A stretch of DNA of 42,970 nucleotides, from contig JABSSL010000106.1 in the NCBI GenBank assembly GCA_013214355.1, positions 1-42,970 of the forward strand. Reading direction: 5' to 3'. The notes below the pieces were generated by a model that was not told the DNA's origin, did not search any database, and saw nothing but the letters and a program-made list of their open reading frames with translations. Made by a program: the position numbers and the translations under genes. This document shows positions 34,006-41,263 of the stretch, one piece after another. The DNA comes from Saprospiraceae bacterium (GTDB taxonomy: Bacteria > Bacteroidota > Bacteroidia > Chitinophagales > Saprospiraceae). How positions within the stretch are numbered: the stretch's first letter is position 1; the number at the start of each line of letters is the position of its first letter.

Positions 34006-34536
34006 TTATTCGCTCAAAAGTTTTACGCCATCGGCCATAAACTTAAGCTCTACTTTTGGTTCAGTAATAGCTGCGATTTCTTCAGCTGATTTACCAGCAT
34101 CTTCTGCTAAGTGTTGCAACTCATCAACTGGAGTCACTTCTCGGTAGGCTTTACCTTGCATGATTACCTGGCGACCAGCAATATCCTTAGGCACAAAGAA
34201 ACCGTAGTCCTTGAATTTGACCATCATCTCTTCAGCATTTGCCTGTTCACTGGTGATATTCATCCAGCAACCCTTGGCTTGACATACCGCTTCCACCTTT
34301 CCTTGTACAGTAGCCATGACAGAATCAGCTGTACTCATCTCACTTAGGAGATCGTCGTAGCTCATTACTTCACTGGCAGCGAAAGTGGCGCCAAACTCAT
34401 TGGCATTATTTGCTGTTTCCTCTGTAGCTGTTTCTTCTTTTGCGGTCTCTTCAGCTGCTTCACTACTAGCTGTATTATTGCAGGCAAAAAGAGCCACAGC
34501 GATGAACAGAAGAAAAAGTCTTGACAATTGCACCAT
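34006..34536 (-). CDS. DUF4920-type lipoprotein
   Basis: The 176-residue protein has a lipoprotein signal (lipobox LFAC, Cys19). A low-complexity Glu/Ala/Thr linker at about 22-46 follows (AAEETAKEETATEET). The DUF4920 domain from about residue 48 has the signature GKVEAVCQAKGCWM with Cys85 and Cys90, then KFKDYGFFVPKDIAGR. The CxxxxCW pair could bind a metal or be redox-active; no function is established that I know of. It should sit on the periplasmic face of a membrane. A TAAATTTG -7 box (34585-34592) lies 49 bases upstream. Confidence 0.85.
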   Translation of the reverse strand: MVQLSRLFLLFIAVALFACNNTASSEAAEETAKEETATEETANNANEFGATFAASEVMSYDDLLSEMSTADSVMATVQGKVEAVCQAKGCWMNITSEQANAEEMMVKFKDYGFFVPKDIAGRQVIMQGKAYREVTPVDELQHLAEDAGKSAEEIAAITEPKVELKFMADGVKLLSE

Positions 34537-34868
34537 TTTTGTATTCTTTTGGTTAAAATTCTGGAATAGGATTCAAAATAAAGGCAAATTTAAGGATTCC
34601 GTTTTAAAGCTGCTTAAACAGCTTAAAAATTTACCATTTTGGTCGTGATTAGGTAGGCATTGACATGGCTGCGACGAAAGCCTAAAAATTTTCTTAAAAC
34701 ATTTCTACGGAACAATATATGTGTACGAAAAAAGGTTAATTGTCTGTTGATTTTATCCGCAAATAACCTTAAGATCTACCTATTGAAATTACCGTTACAC
34801 GAAACTCTTTGTTAAAGCTAGGATTATCTAATGGAGGCAGCGACACTCCACTAAAAAAACACTATAAC
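34537..34868. other. Divergent intergenic region between the DUF4920 and first MORN-caspase genes
   Basis: It contains a minus-strand TAAATTTG (34585-34592) for the lipoprotein gene and, just behind it, an inverted repeat (TTTTAAAGCTG at 34602-34612, CAGCTTAAAA at 34619-34628). No full plus-strand promoter match precedes the MORN-caspase gene. No additional gene is supported. Confidence 0.5.
34585..34592 (-). promoter_or_regulatory. Candidate -7 box of the DUF4920 lipoprotein gene
   Basis: The minus strand reads TAAATTTG, matching TAnnTTTG, 49 bases upstream of the ATG at 34536. The region where -33 should lie is covered by the inverted repeat 34602-34628, which could bind a regulator. Confidence 0.4.
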
Positions 34869-36503
34869 ATGAAGGAGCTTGTAATCGTGATGGCGGTTCT
34901 CCTTACCCCCACTCTTCTCTTAGCCCAGGATTGTATTAAAGGAAATTGTAAAGACGGGTATGGTACTTGTGTTTACCCAGGAGGAGCTAAATACATTGGT
35001 GACTTCAAGGGTGGAAAGATTCACGGCAAGGGTATCTTCTACTACCAAAATGGAGACAAATATATCGGTAATTGGGTCAACCAAAGCCGTCAAGGAACGG
35101 GACGACTGGTGTTCACCAATAAAGACGAATACTTCGGTGAATTTAGCAATAACCAGATGGGCCCGGTTGGCAAAATTACTTATGCGAATGGAAACATATA
35201 TGAGGGGCAATGGAAGAACAATAAGCCCGGCGGGAAAGGTGTTTTCCACTTTGTAAATGAGGACCGATTCGAAGGGCAATTTAAGGATGGCCTCTTTGAT
35301 GGGCAAGGCACTATGTACTATTCGGATGGATCTACCTATAAAGGGGAATGGAACAAGAACAAGCGCCATGGCCAGGGGTTGATGACCTTTGGGGATGGAG
35401 AACGCGTATCGGGAGAATGGGAAGATGATCAGTATTTGGCGGATTGGGGAAGATTAGCCGCCTACCAAGGGGATACGACTTATCTCCGAAACTGCAATAG
35501 TATTCACTGTGCTACCGGTAAAGGTAAGTTCACCTACAATGACGGTTCTAAATACATTGGTGATTTCCGTGCTGGGGTACCAGAAGGAATGGGCACCATC
35601 TACTACATTAGTGGAGATCGATACGAGGGCGGGTGGAAGCAACACGCTCCGCATGGTAAGGGGGTGATGCACTATGTAAATGGAAAAACGGTTGGAGCCA
35701 TCTGGGATTTTGGTCGTCCAGTCAAGAAGTTATTTGTCAAAAATGAGCGTGTAAATCAGGGCCCGGTTTCGATAGATAGAAACCAAGAGGTGAAAATCTG
35801 GGCGGTGATTATTGGAGCAGCCCGCTATTCGCATATGCCCGCTTTGCGCTATACGGATGATGATGCCTATCAAATCTATGCTTTTCTTAAGAGCCCCGAA
35901 GGTGGTGCCCTGCCCGATAGTCAGTTGAAGCTACTAATTGATGAAGATGCTACGCGCGGCAATATTCTGCATGCCATGCGATCTATCTTTTTGCGGGCAG
36001 ATCAAAATGATGTAGTCTTGTTCTATTTTTCCGGGCACGGTTTGCAAGGATCTTTCTTACCTGTGGACTACGATGGATACAATAACCTCCTAAAGCATGA
36101 GGAAATCAATAATCTGCTAAAAGCAAGTAAAGCCAAGCATAAACTGGTCATCGCTGACGCCTGCCATTCCGGAAGTTTATTGGCAGCAAAAACGACTGTG
36201 CAAAATGCCCTACAGAAATATTATGCAGCCTTTGAGGATACTAGAGGGGGGACAGCCTTGATGATGTCGTCTAAAGGAGAGGAATACTCCTTAGAAGATG
36301 GAGGCCTTCGTTCAGGTATCTTCAGCCACTTCTTGGTTAGAGGTTTGAAAGGGGAAGCAGATCGAGACAGAGACCGGATTATCAACGTCACAGAGTTATT
36401 CAACTTCGTGTATCAAAACGTTCGTTCTTACACAGGCAATGTCCAGACACCTACGCTAACGGGGCGTTTTGACCAACTCATGCCAGTAGCTGTGATTCGA
36501 TAG
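34869..36503 (+). CDS. Exported MORN-repeat protein with a C-terminal caspase (C14) domain
   Basis: The 544-residue protein has a signal peptide ending LLLAQ (residue 20), with no lipobox. Residues 21-285 hold about ten MORN repeats (YIGDFKGGKIHGKG, YEGQWKNNKPGGKG and so on) in two blocks. Each block opens with a Cys pair, C22/C27 (DCIKGNCKDGYG) and C209/C214 (NCNSIHCATGKG). Residues about 308-544 are a caspase-like peptidase: WAVIIGAARYSHMPALRYTDDDAY, catalytic His390 in YFSGHG and nucleophile Cys432 in ADACHSGS, the metacaspase-type dyad. It should work in the periplasm or outside the cell. The long open frame begins at a TTG at 34809, but ATG 34869 starts the signal peptide. A paralogue follows. 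Confidence 0.9.
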   Translation: MKELVIVMAVLLTPTLLLAQDCIKGNCKDGYGTCVYPGGAKYIGDFKGGKIHGKGIFYYQNGDKYIGNWVNQSRQGTGRLVFTNKDEYFGEFSNNQMGPVGKITYANGNIYEGQWKNNKPGGKGVFHFVNEDRFEGQFKDGLFDGQGTMYYSDGSTYKGEWNKNKRHGQGLMTFGDGERVSGEWEDDQYLADWGRLAAYQGDTTYLRNCNSIHCATGKGKFTYNDGSKYIGDFRAGVPEGMGTIYYISGDRYEGGWKQHAPHGKGVMHYVNGKTVGAIWDFGRPVKKLFVKNERVNQGPVSIDRNQEVKIWAVIIGAARYSHMPALRYTDDDAYQIYAFLKSPEGGALPDSQLKLLIDEDATRGNILHAMRSIFLRADQNDVVLFYFSGHGLQGSFLPVDYDGYNNLLKHEEINNLLKASKAKHKLVIADACHSGSLLAAKTTVQNALQKYYAAFEDTRGGTALMMSSKGEEYSLEDGGLRSGIFSHFLVRGLKGEADRDRDRIINVTELFNFVYQNVRSYTGNVQTPTLTGRFDQLMPVAVIR

Positions 36504-36545
36504 CTTAATTGTAGTCTAGTATCGAGCAAGCGTGCAGCCATAGTA

Positions 36546-36645
36546 GGATCGCAAGGAAATACTTGAGAAATAAATCTAAATTGTCTTGCTTATTTATTAA
36601 AGAAATTTATATATTTGGGCCAGGCGAAGTATTTCCTTACGATCC
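36546..36645. repeat. 18-base inverted repeat around an AT-rich core
   Basis: GGATCGCAAGGAAATACT (36546-36563) matches the reverse complement of 36628-36645 at 17 of 18 positions, across a 64-base AT-rich interior. As RNA it would form a long hairpin after the first MORN-caspase gene. As DNA it could be a miniature element end pair or regulator site. Confidence 0.65.
36586..36617 (+). promoter_or_regulatory. Candidate promoter of the second MORN-caspase gene
   Basis: TTG (36586-36588) is followed after 21 bases by TATATTTG (36610-36617). The spacing is slightly long. Transcription would start near 36624, just before the right arm of the inverted repeat, giving a leader of about 230 bases. 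Confidence 0.35.
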
Positions 36646-36856
36646 CCTGTTCCGACAGCAAATATACGCCACATTGGTCTCACCTATTTGAATCATTCTT
36701 ATTCGTTTTTCGTATATTTAGGGGCGTACTAAAGTAAATGCTTGCAGTCCAACGGAGACAAGGCTCATGCTTATCAACGATCTCCGCAGCTTTAGTTTAA
36801 CTCACATTTAAGTACAACTGAGGGCATCCTCAGCGCATAATGTCATCCTGTGTCCC

Positions 36857-38800
36857 ATGAAGAAAACGAATTTACTGCTCTTGGTATGTCTATTCTTGTC
36901 TACCATTCTCTCTGCTCAATGTATTTCCGGTAATTGTAATAATGGCAAAGGTATCTTCTTGTTCCCCGGCGGAGCTAAGTATATCGGCGAATTTAAACGA
37001 GGGGATATACAAGGCTTAGGGAGTTTTTATTATACCAATGGAGGAACCTACCGAGGCGAATGGTTTAAAGGAAAACAAGAAGGAAAGGGAGTGAAAACTC
37101 TAGCAGATGGAACTCGGCAGGAAGGTATTTGGAAGGCCGGTCGCCTCATCCAACAACAAGAAGTAGGTAGCTTTTTGACGAGCAGCAATCAACTGCAGGA
37201 AAGTGGTTGCATCAGTGGAAACTGTTCTTCTGGTCATGGTGTATATATCCATCCCAATGGTTCCGTATATATAGGCACTTTTAAAGATGGAGAAATTAGT
37301 GGGACCGGTGTTTGTCATTACCCAGATGGTAGTAAATACCAAGGATCGTGGTATCATCGATACCCGGATGGGAAAGGTACGAAATGGTATGCCGACGGTT
37401 CCAATAGAACAGGTTACTGGAAAAGAGGACAGCCCGTAGATAAATATGGACAATATGCTCCTTTAAAGGGCAAGAAAGATATGGTGAATGAATATACGGT
37501 GCAATCTGGCTGCTTAAGAGGCGATTGCCAGAGTGGCCGAGGTGTGTTTGCCTATCCAGATGGGAGCCGCTACGAGGGACAATTCATTACCAATAAGCCA
37601 CAAGGTACAGGGGTGTTTTACTATCCTAATGGTGATCGCTACGTGGGACAGTTTAAGCAGGGGTATCGGCATGGTCAAGGAAAACTGCATCATGCGCAGG
37701 GGAAAGTGACAGCCGGAGTTTGGGAAGAGGGTGAATTTGTTAGTGCGGATGCACCCAATGGTAATAATCGATATGGATGTATCGAAGGGGATTGTTTGAA
37801 TGGCTATGGTTCTTATGTTTTCAGAGACGGTGCACGATATGAAGGTACGTTCAAAAACGAATTGCCACATGGTCGAGGAGTAGTGATCTATCAGAATGGT
37901 GAAAGGTATGATGGAGAAATGGCTAATGCTGCTTTCAATGGTTTTGGTACCCTTTATATGCAAGATGGTTTGAAGGCCAGCGGCTACTGGAAAGATGGCA
38001 CCTTTTTAGGGAACCAATCTCCCTACGAGAAGCCTGGCCTGCGTCAATCTCCCGCTTACTTCAGTGAACCGACTAAGCCAGATGTAAGAGTATGGGCGGT
38101 AATAGTCGGTGTTTCTTCTTACGATCACATGCCTGTGCTGAAATATCCTGACGATGATGCTTATCGGATTTATGCCTTTCTGAAAAGCCCAGAGGGGGGC
38201 GCTTTAGATGATGAGCAAATTCGAATCTTGATTGATGAAGATGCGACCAAGTTGAAGATTACCCAGACGATGCGGGAGGTATTTTGGAAAGCAGGTCCTA
38301 ATGATCTGGTATTTTTGTACTTCTCTGGTCATGGGTTGAAAGGAGCCTTCTTACCTATTGATTTTGATGGTGCTTCCAATAAGCTATACCATGAGGAAGT
38401 GAATGCTATTCTGAGTAAGAGTAAAGCAAAATTAAAGCTTTGTATCGCAGACGCTTGCCACTCTGGCAGCTTGTTGGCGATGCGAGATGGCAAGTATCCT
38501 TCCGCGCTGCATACTTATTACGAATCGTTGGCCCGTAGTCAGCCTGGTACGGCTTTGATCATGTCCTCCAAATCTGATGAAACGTCTTTAGAGTCCAGTG
38601 GCTTGCGTCAGGGAGTCTTCAGCCACTTCCTGATTCGAGGTCTAAAAGGCGAGGCGGATAATGATCAAAACAAAGTAATTACTATTCAGGAATTATTCGA
38701 TTTTGTCTACAGCAGGGTGCGAAGTTACACCGGTAATCGCCAGTCACCCGTTATTCAGGGGAGTTATCCCAAGCTGATGCCTATTGCTGTGACCCGCTAG
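36857..38800 (+). CDS. Second, larger exported MORN-caspase protein
   Basis: This 647-residue paralogue of the previous gene has a signal peptide ending ILSAQ (residue 21). MORN repeats span about 22-385 in four blocks, each opened by C-[IL]-x-G-[ND]-C-x-x-G-x-G: C22/C27, C118/C123, C219/C224 and C308/C313. The caspase domain from about 408 has VRVWAVIVGVSSYDHMPVLKYPDDDAY, catalytic His492 in YFSGHG and Cys534 in ADACHSGS. The caspase halves of the two proteins are closely alike (FLKSPEGGAL, FSHFLIRGLKGEAD), while the MORN part has grown from two blocks to four. No type IX sorting domain is seen at the C-terminus. It should act as a periplasmic or secreted Arg/Lys-type protease, by family inference. 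Confidence 0.9.
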   Translation: MKKTNLLLLVCLFLSTILSAQCISGNCNNGKGIFLFPGGAKYIGEFKRGDIQGLGSFYYTNGGTYRGEWFKGKQEGKGVKTLADGTRQEGIWKAGRLIQQQEVGSFLTSSNQLQESGCISGNCSSGHGVYIHPNGSVYIGTFKDGEISGTGVCHYPDGSKYQGSWYHRYPDGKGTKWYADGSNRTGYWKRGQPVDKYGQYAPLKGKKDMVNEYTVQSGCLRGDCQSGRGVFAYPDGSRYEGQFITNKPQGTGVFYYPNGDRYVGQFKQGYRHGQGKLHHAQGKVTAGVWEEGEFVSADAPNGNNRYGCIEGDCLNGYGSYVFRDGARYEGTFKNELPHGRGVVIYQNGERYDGEMANAAFNGFGTLYMQDGLKASGYWKDGTFLGNQSPYEKPGLRQSPAYFSEPTKPDVRVWAVIVGVSSYDHMPVLKYPDDDAYRIYAFLKSPEGGALDDEQIRILIDEDATKLKITQTMREVFWKAGPNDLVFLYFSGHGLKGAFLPIDFDGASNKLYHEEVNAILSKSKAKLKLCIADACHSGSLLAMRDGKYPSALHTYYESLARSQPGTALIMSSKSDETSLESSGLRQGVFSHFLIRGLKGEADNDQNKVITIQELFDFVYSRVRSYTGNRQSPVIQGSYPKLMPIAVTR

Positions 38801-38832
38801 TTTTTCTACATAAAATATAGTTTTCGCTGCAT

Positions 38833-38862
38833 TTGCTGGAAAGAAAAAATTCTTTACCTTTG
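38833..38862 (+). promoter_or_regulatory. Promoter of the rpsF-rpsR-rplI operon
   Basis: TTG (38833-38835), 19 bases, TACCTTTG (38855-38862): a perfect Bacteroidota sigma-A promoter. The downstream CAGCCGCTTTG is GC-rich for this genome and identical to the first rRNA-type promoter at 42618-42632, suggesting common growth-rate control. Confidence 0.8.
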
Positions 38863-38874
38863 CAGCCGCTTTGG

Positions 38875-38918
38875 AGAAGCACTCGCCCATTGGTCAGTGC
38901 TTCTTCGTATTTTTTTTA
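38875..38918 (+). terminator. Terminator-like hairpin in the rpsF leader (possible attenuator)
   Basis: AGAAGCACT (38875-38883) pairs with AGTGCTTCT (38896-38904) across a 12-base loop and is followed within five bases by a run of eight or nine T. It lies just after the transcription start and 34 bases before the rpsF ATG, so readthrough must be allowed. This fits an attenuator or S6-S18 feedback site. Confidence 0.6.
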
Positions 38919-38937
38919 ATTAAATTATGTCTGATCC

Positions 38938-39489
38938 ATGAAAAATTATGAAGTTACCTTCATTGTAGACCCAGTGCTGTCGGGGGACGAGATCAAAGCG
39001 ACAGCTCAGACATATGTCGATCAAATCAAAAAAGAAGGTTTTGAAATCATCCACGTTGATGAAATGGGCCTTCGTACTTTGGCTTACCCAATTAATCGCA
39101 GAAATTCTGGTGTATATTTCACCGTTGAATTTCAAGGACCAAACGGTGAGTTGATCGACAAGTTGGAACTGGCTCTACGAAGAGATGAGCGCATCATGCG
39201 CTTTTTATGCATCAAACTTGATAAGTATGGTGTAAAGTACAACGAAGACAAGAGAAACGGATTGATTGGTAAAGTGAAGAAGAAGGAGAAGAAAAGCCGC
39301 GACAACCGAGGAAGAGGGAATAGAAGAGACCAAAGAAGAGGCGGCGGTAGATCGCAATCTCCTAGAGACGGTGGTTCTTCTAGATCATCTGCTCCTGCTA
39401 GAGAGAAAGAGGCTCCAGCTAAGACTGAGGCACCTGCTCCAGCTCCGGCACCTGCTCCTGCTCCAGCGGCAGAGAAAGAAGAAGAGTAG
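38938..39489 (+). CDS. rpsF: Ribosomal protein bS6 with a long C-terminal tail
   Basis: The 183-residue protein has an N-terminal core of about 100 residues that is a standard bS6 ferredoxin-like fold (YEVTFIVDPVLSGDEI, GLRTLAYPINRRNSGVYFTVEF, RDERIMRFLCIKLDKYG). It binds bS18 and 16S rRNA in the small-subunit platform. The tail of about 75 residues is unusual: first basic and Gly/Arg-rich (NRGRGNRRDQRRGGGR), then Ser-rich, then a Pro-Ala run ending in acidic residues. It is the first gene of the operon, 30 bases before rpsR. The ATG at 38938 gives the normal family start. Confidence 0.97.
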   Translation: MKNYEVTFIVDPVLSGDEIKATAQTYVDQIKKEGFEIIHVDEMGLRTLAYPINRRNSGVYFTVEFQGPNGELIDKLELALRRDERIMRFLCIKLDKYGVKYNEDKRNGLIGKVKKKEKKSRDNRGRGNRRDQRRGGGRSQSPRDGGSSRSSAPAREKEAPAKTEAPAPAPAPAPAPAAEKEEE

Positions 39490-39519
39490 TATTGTTTTAC
39501 TAACAAAATCTGAAAAATC

Positions 39520-39786
39520 ATGGCTTCTAGAGACGATATAAAGTTCTTAAGTAATCCTAAGATCGGCCAGAAACGTCAAAAGTACTGCCGATTCAAAAAG
39601 TTTGGGATCAAACACATCGATTACAGAGATCCCGATTTCTTGCTTCAATTTGTAAATGGCCAAGGAAAGATTCTTCCTCGTCGAATTACAGGAAACTCTT
39701 TGAAGTATCAGCGTAAAGTGGCAACGGCTATTAAAAGAGCACGACACTTAGCTATGCTTCCGTACGTGACCGATATGTTGAAGTAA
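39520..39786 (+). CDS. rpsR: Ribosomal protein bS18
   Basis: This 88-residue basic protein has the bS18 core [16 protein letters not shown] followed by [42 protein letters not shown], close to the full family signature. It pairs with bS6 in the platform of the small subunit. It sits between rpsF and rplI with short gaps (30 and 25 bases). The ssb gene often found between rpsF and rpsR elsewhere is absent, as usual for Bacteroidota. Confidence 0.98.
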   Translation: MASRDDIKFLSNPKIGQKRQKYCRFKKFGIKHIDYRDPDFLLQFVNGQGKILPRRITGNSLKYQRKVATAIKRARHLAMLPYVTDMLK

Positions 39787-39811
39787 TTGTTGACCTTTTA
39801 ATTTTCTTGTC

Positions 39812-40258
39812 ATGGATATTATTTTGCTCCAAGATATTGATAAGGTAGGGGACAAGCACACCATCGTTACGGTTAAAGATGGATACGGTCGCAACTACCT
39901 CATCCCACAAGGCATGGCTATCATTGCGAATGATACCAACCGCCGTCGCCTAAACGAGTTGATGCGTATTGAGGAAGCTCAAGAGGCGAAAAAACTTTCT
40001 GTCTATCAAGATATTGCTGCTAAAATCGGTGACCAGGTGTTGAAGATTGGTGCTAAGGCTGGTACGAGCGGTAAGATTTTCGGTAGTGTTACCAATGTAC
40101 AGTTGGCAATGGCTCTTAACGAGCAATTCGATGTTGAGGTGGATCGTAGAAAGATCGTAATTTCTGAAGAAGTGAAGGAATTAGGAACTTACAAAGCGGT
40201 CTTGAACCTACACAAAGAAGTTCAACCAGAAATCTCATTCGAAGTTATCGCCGAGTAA
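39812..40258 (+). CDS. rplI: Ribosomal protein bL9
   Basis: The 148-residue protein has the bL9 N-terminal rRNA-binding domain (LLQDIDKVGDKHTIVTVKDGYGRNYLIPQGMAI), a long connecting helix at about 45-75 and the C-terminal domain (GKIFGSVTNVQLAMALNEQF ... KELGTYKAVLNLHKEV). The length equals the family norm. It binds 23S rRNA near the L1 stalk. It is the last gene of the operon, and a strong terminator follows 22 bases after the stop. Confidence 0.98.
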   Translation: MDIILLQDIDKVGDKHTIVTVKDGYGRNYLIPQGMAIIANDTNRRRLNELMRIEEAQEAKKLSVYQDIAAKIGDQVLKIGAKAGTSGKIFGSVTNVQLAMALNEQFDVEVDRRKIVISEEVKELGTYKAVLNLHKEVQPEISFEVIAE

Positions 40259-40280
40259 GGAGGATACGTTCGAATTCATA

Positions 40281-40318
40281 AAAAAGCCGTCAGCTTCTTA
40301 CGAGGTTGACGGCTTTTT
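40281..40318 (+). terminator. Rho-independent terminator of rpsF-rpsR-rplI
   Basis: AAAAAGCCGTCAGC (40281-40294) pairs with GTTGACGGCTTTTT (40305-40318), one wobble, across a 10-base loop, ending in five T. The A-run on the left lets it also stop transcription on the minus strand, after the YgjP-type gene. Confidence 0.92.
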
Positions 40319-40392
40319 CGCTCTAGGTCTTTACCTTTATTCTCAAGCTCAGTACTTTGTACCATAAGTTTATTTGAAGAAACCCATGCGAG

Positions 40393-40438
40393 ATATCCGA
40401 AGTTTCCCTGGGACATGCCTACGCAAAACTTCGGATAT
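40393..40438. repeat. 13-base perfect inverted repeat after the YgjP-type gene
   Basis: ATATCCGAAGTTT (40393-40405) is the exact reverse complement of 40426-40438, with a 20-base loop. It lies 41 bases downstream of the minus-strand stop at 40479. There is no T-run on that side, so an mRNA 3'-end structure or protein site is as likely as a terminator. Confidence 0.55.
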
Positions 40439-40478
40439 TTGCCGTGCTGCTTTTTAACGTATTTATGTTCCACAGTAC

Positions 40479-41225
40479 TCAGAAATCACAAAGATGACTG
40501 TTTTGCTTTAGCCACTTTTCCTTTTCCTTATAAGAGGGCATTACCTGTTCAACTAGGCTCCAAAATCGCTTAGAATGATTCATCTCCTTGGTATGTGCCA
40601 ATTCATGTACAATCACGTAGTCAATCACGGACTGAGGAGCAAACAAAAGTCGCGTAGAAAGATTGATATTGCCAGTAGAAGAACAACTGCCCCAGTTGGA
40701 TCGATTATACTTTAGCCGGACTTGTTTGAGATCTGACTGGAAATAGCTTCGGTTAATGGCATGCACCCGTTCGGTGATCTCTGGCAAAAAATCTTGACCT
40801 ATAACTCGACTGAGTAGCGTTTTGATGCTTTTGGTGAGGGCTAATCCCTCTTGGTGTTCACTAAGCTTCAACTCAATCAGCTGATCCTTTACCCTGGCGC
40901 TATGCGTTCTGCGATCCCCCTTGGTAATCGAGAGCTCATAGGTTCTTTGCCCAACCTGTAATCGATCTCCTGTTTGATAGGACTTGGGAAGATATTGTTG
41001 AGCCAGATCAGCTCGTTTTTCGAGTTGATTTCGAACCCAATCGATAAATTGTTCCGTGTACTTTATCTTATCGGAGGAGGAAAGCAGTATTGGCAAACGC
41101 ATAATAGGCCCCTTTTTTCCCATTGAATATCGGATGCTAGATCTTCTTTCTAGATAGATCTTCGCAGGGATACTGGAAGTGCCGTGAGTTATGCTGATGT
41201 TTTCGACTATTGCCTTTTTCTTCAT
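40479..41225 (-). CDS. YgjP-type zinc metallopeptidase (M48/DUF45-like)
   Basis: The 248-residue cytosolic protein has no signal peptide or membrane segment. The C-terminal half carries the gluzincin-like site HELAH at 207-211 with catalytic Glu208, and a third ligand His217 in NHSKRFW, the YgjP signature. Before it come SNWGSCSSTGNINLSTRLL and VIDYVIVHE, also typical of the family. It probably binds zinc and cleaves peptides or acts as a SprT-like protease; the substrate is unknown. It is 38 bases downstream of serC on the same strand, so it may be read from the same transcript. Confidence 0.88.
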   Translation of the reverse strand: MKKKAIVENISITHGTSSIPAKIYLERRSSIRYSMGKKGPIMRLPILLSSSDKIKYTEQFIDWVRNQLEKRADLAQQYLPKSYQTGDRLQVGQRTYELSITKGDRRTHSARVKDQLIELKLSEHQEGLALTKSIKTLLSRVIGQDFLPEITERVHAINRSYFQSDLKQVRLKYNRSNWGSCSSTGNINLSTRLLFAPQSVIDYVIVHELAHTKEMNHSKRFWSLVEQVMPSYKEKEKWLKQNSHLCDF

Positions 41226-41263
41226 AGTTTATAGAAAAAATGATCTTTCCTCCTCCCTAGAAT

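Larger units (their letters stand above)
36504..36856. other. Intergenic region between the two MORN-caspase genes
   Basis: It holds an 18-base inverted repeat (36546-36563 and 36628-36645), a promoter-like element inside it (36586-36617), a second AT-rich cgtatattta (near 36711) and a small leader hairpin CTGAGG-gcat-CCTCAG (36818-36833) 24 bases before the next start. No gene is supported. Confidence 0.55.

Noticed and set aside
34920-35369. Long minus-strand open frame across the first MORN region (and 37100-37963 across the second)
   Set aside because: These are mirror frames created by the repetitive Gly/Tyr/Lys codons of the MORN repeats. They show no start context or protein family.
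39132-39521. Minus-strand open frame rich in Gly-Ala across rpsF
   Set aside because: It is the antisense of the Pro-Ala tail of bS6, lies inside a ribosomal operon and has no independent support.
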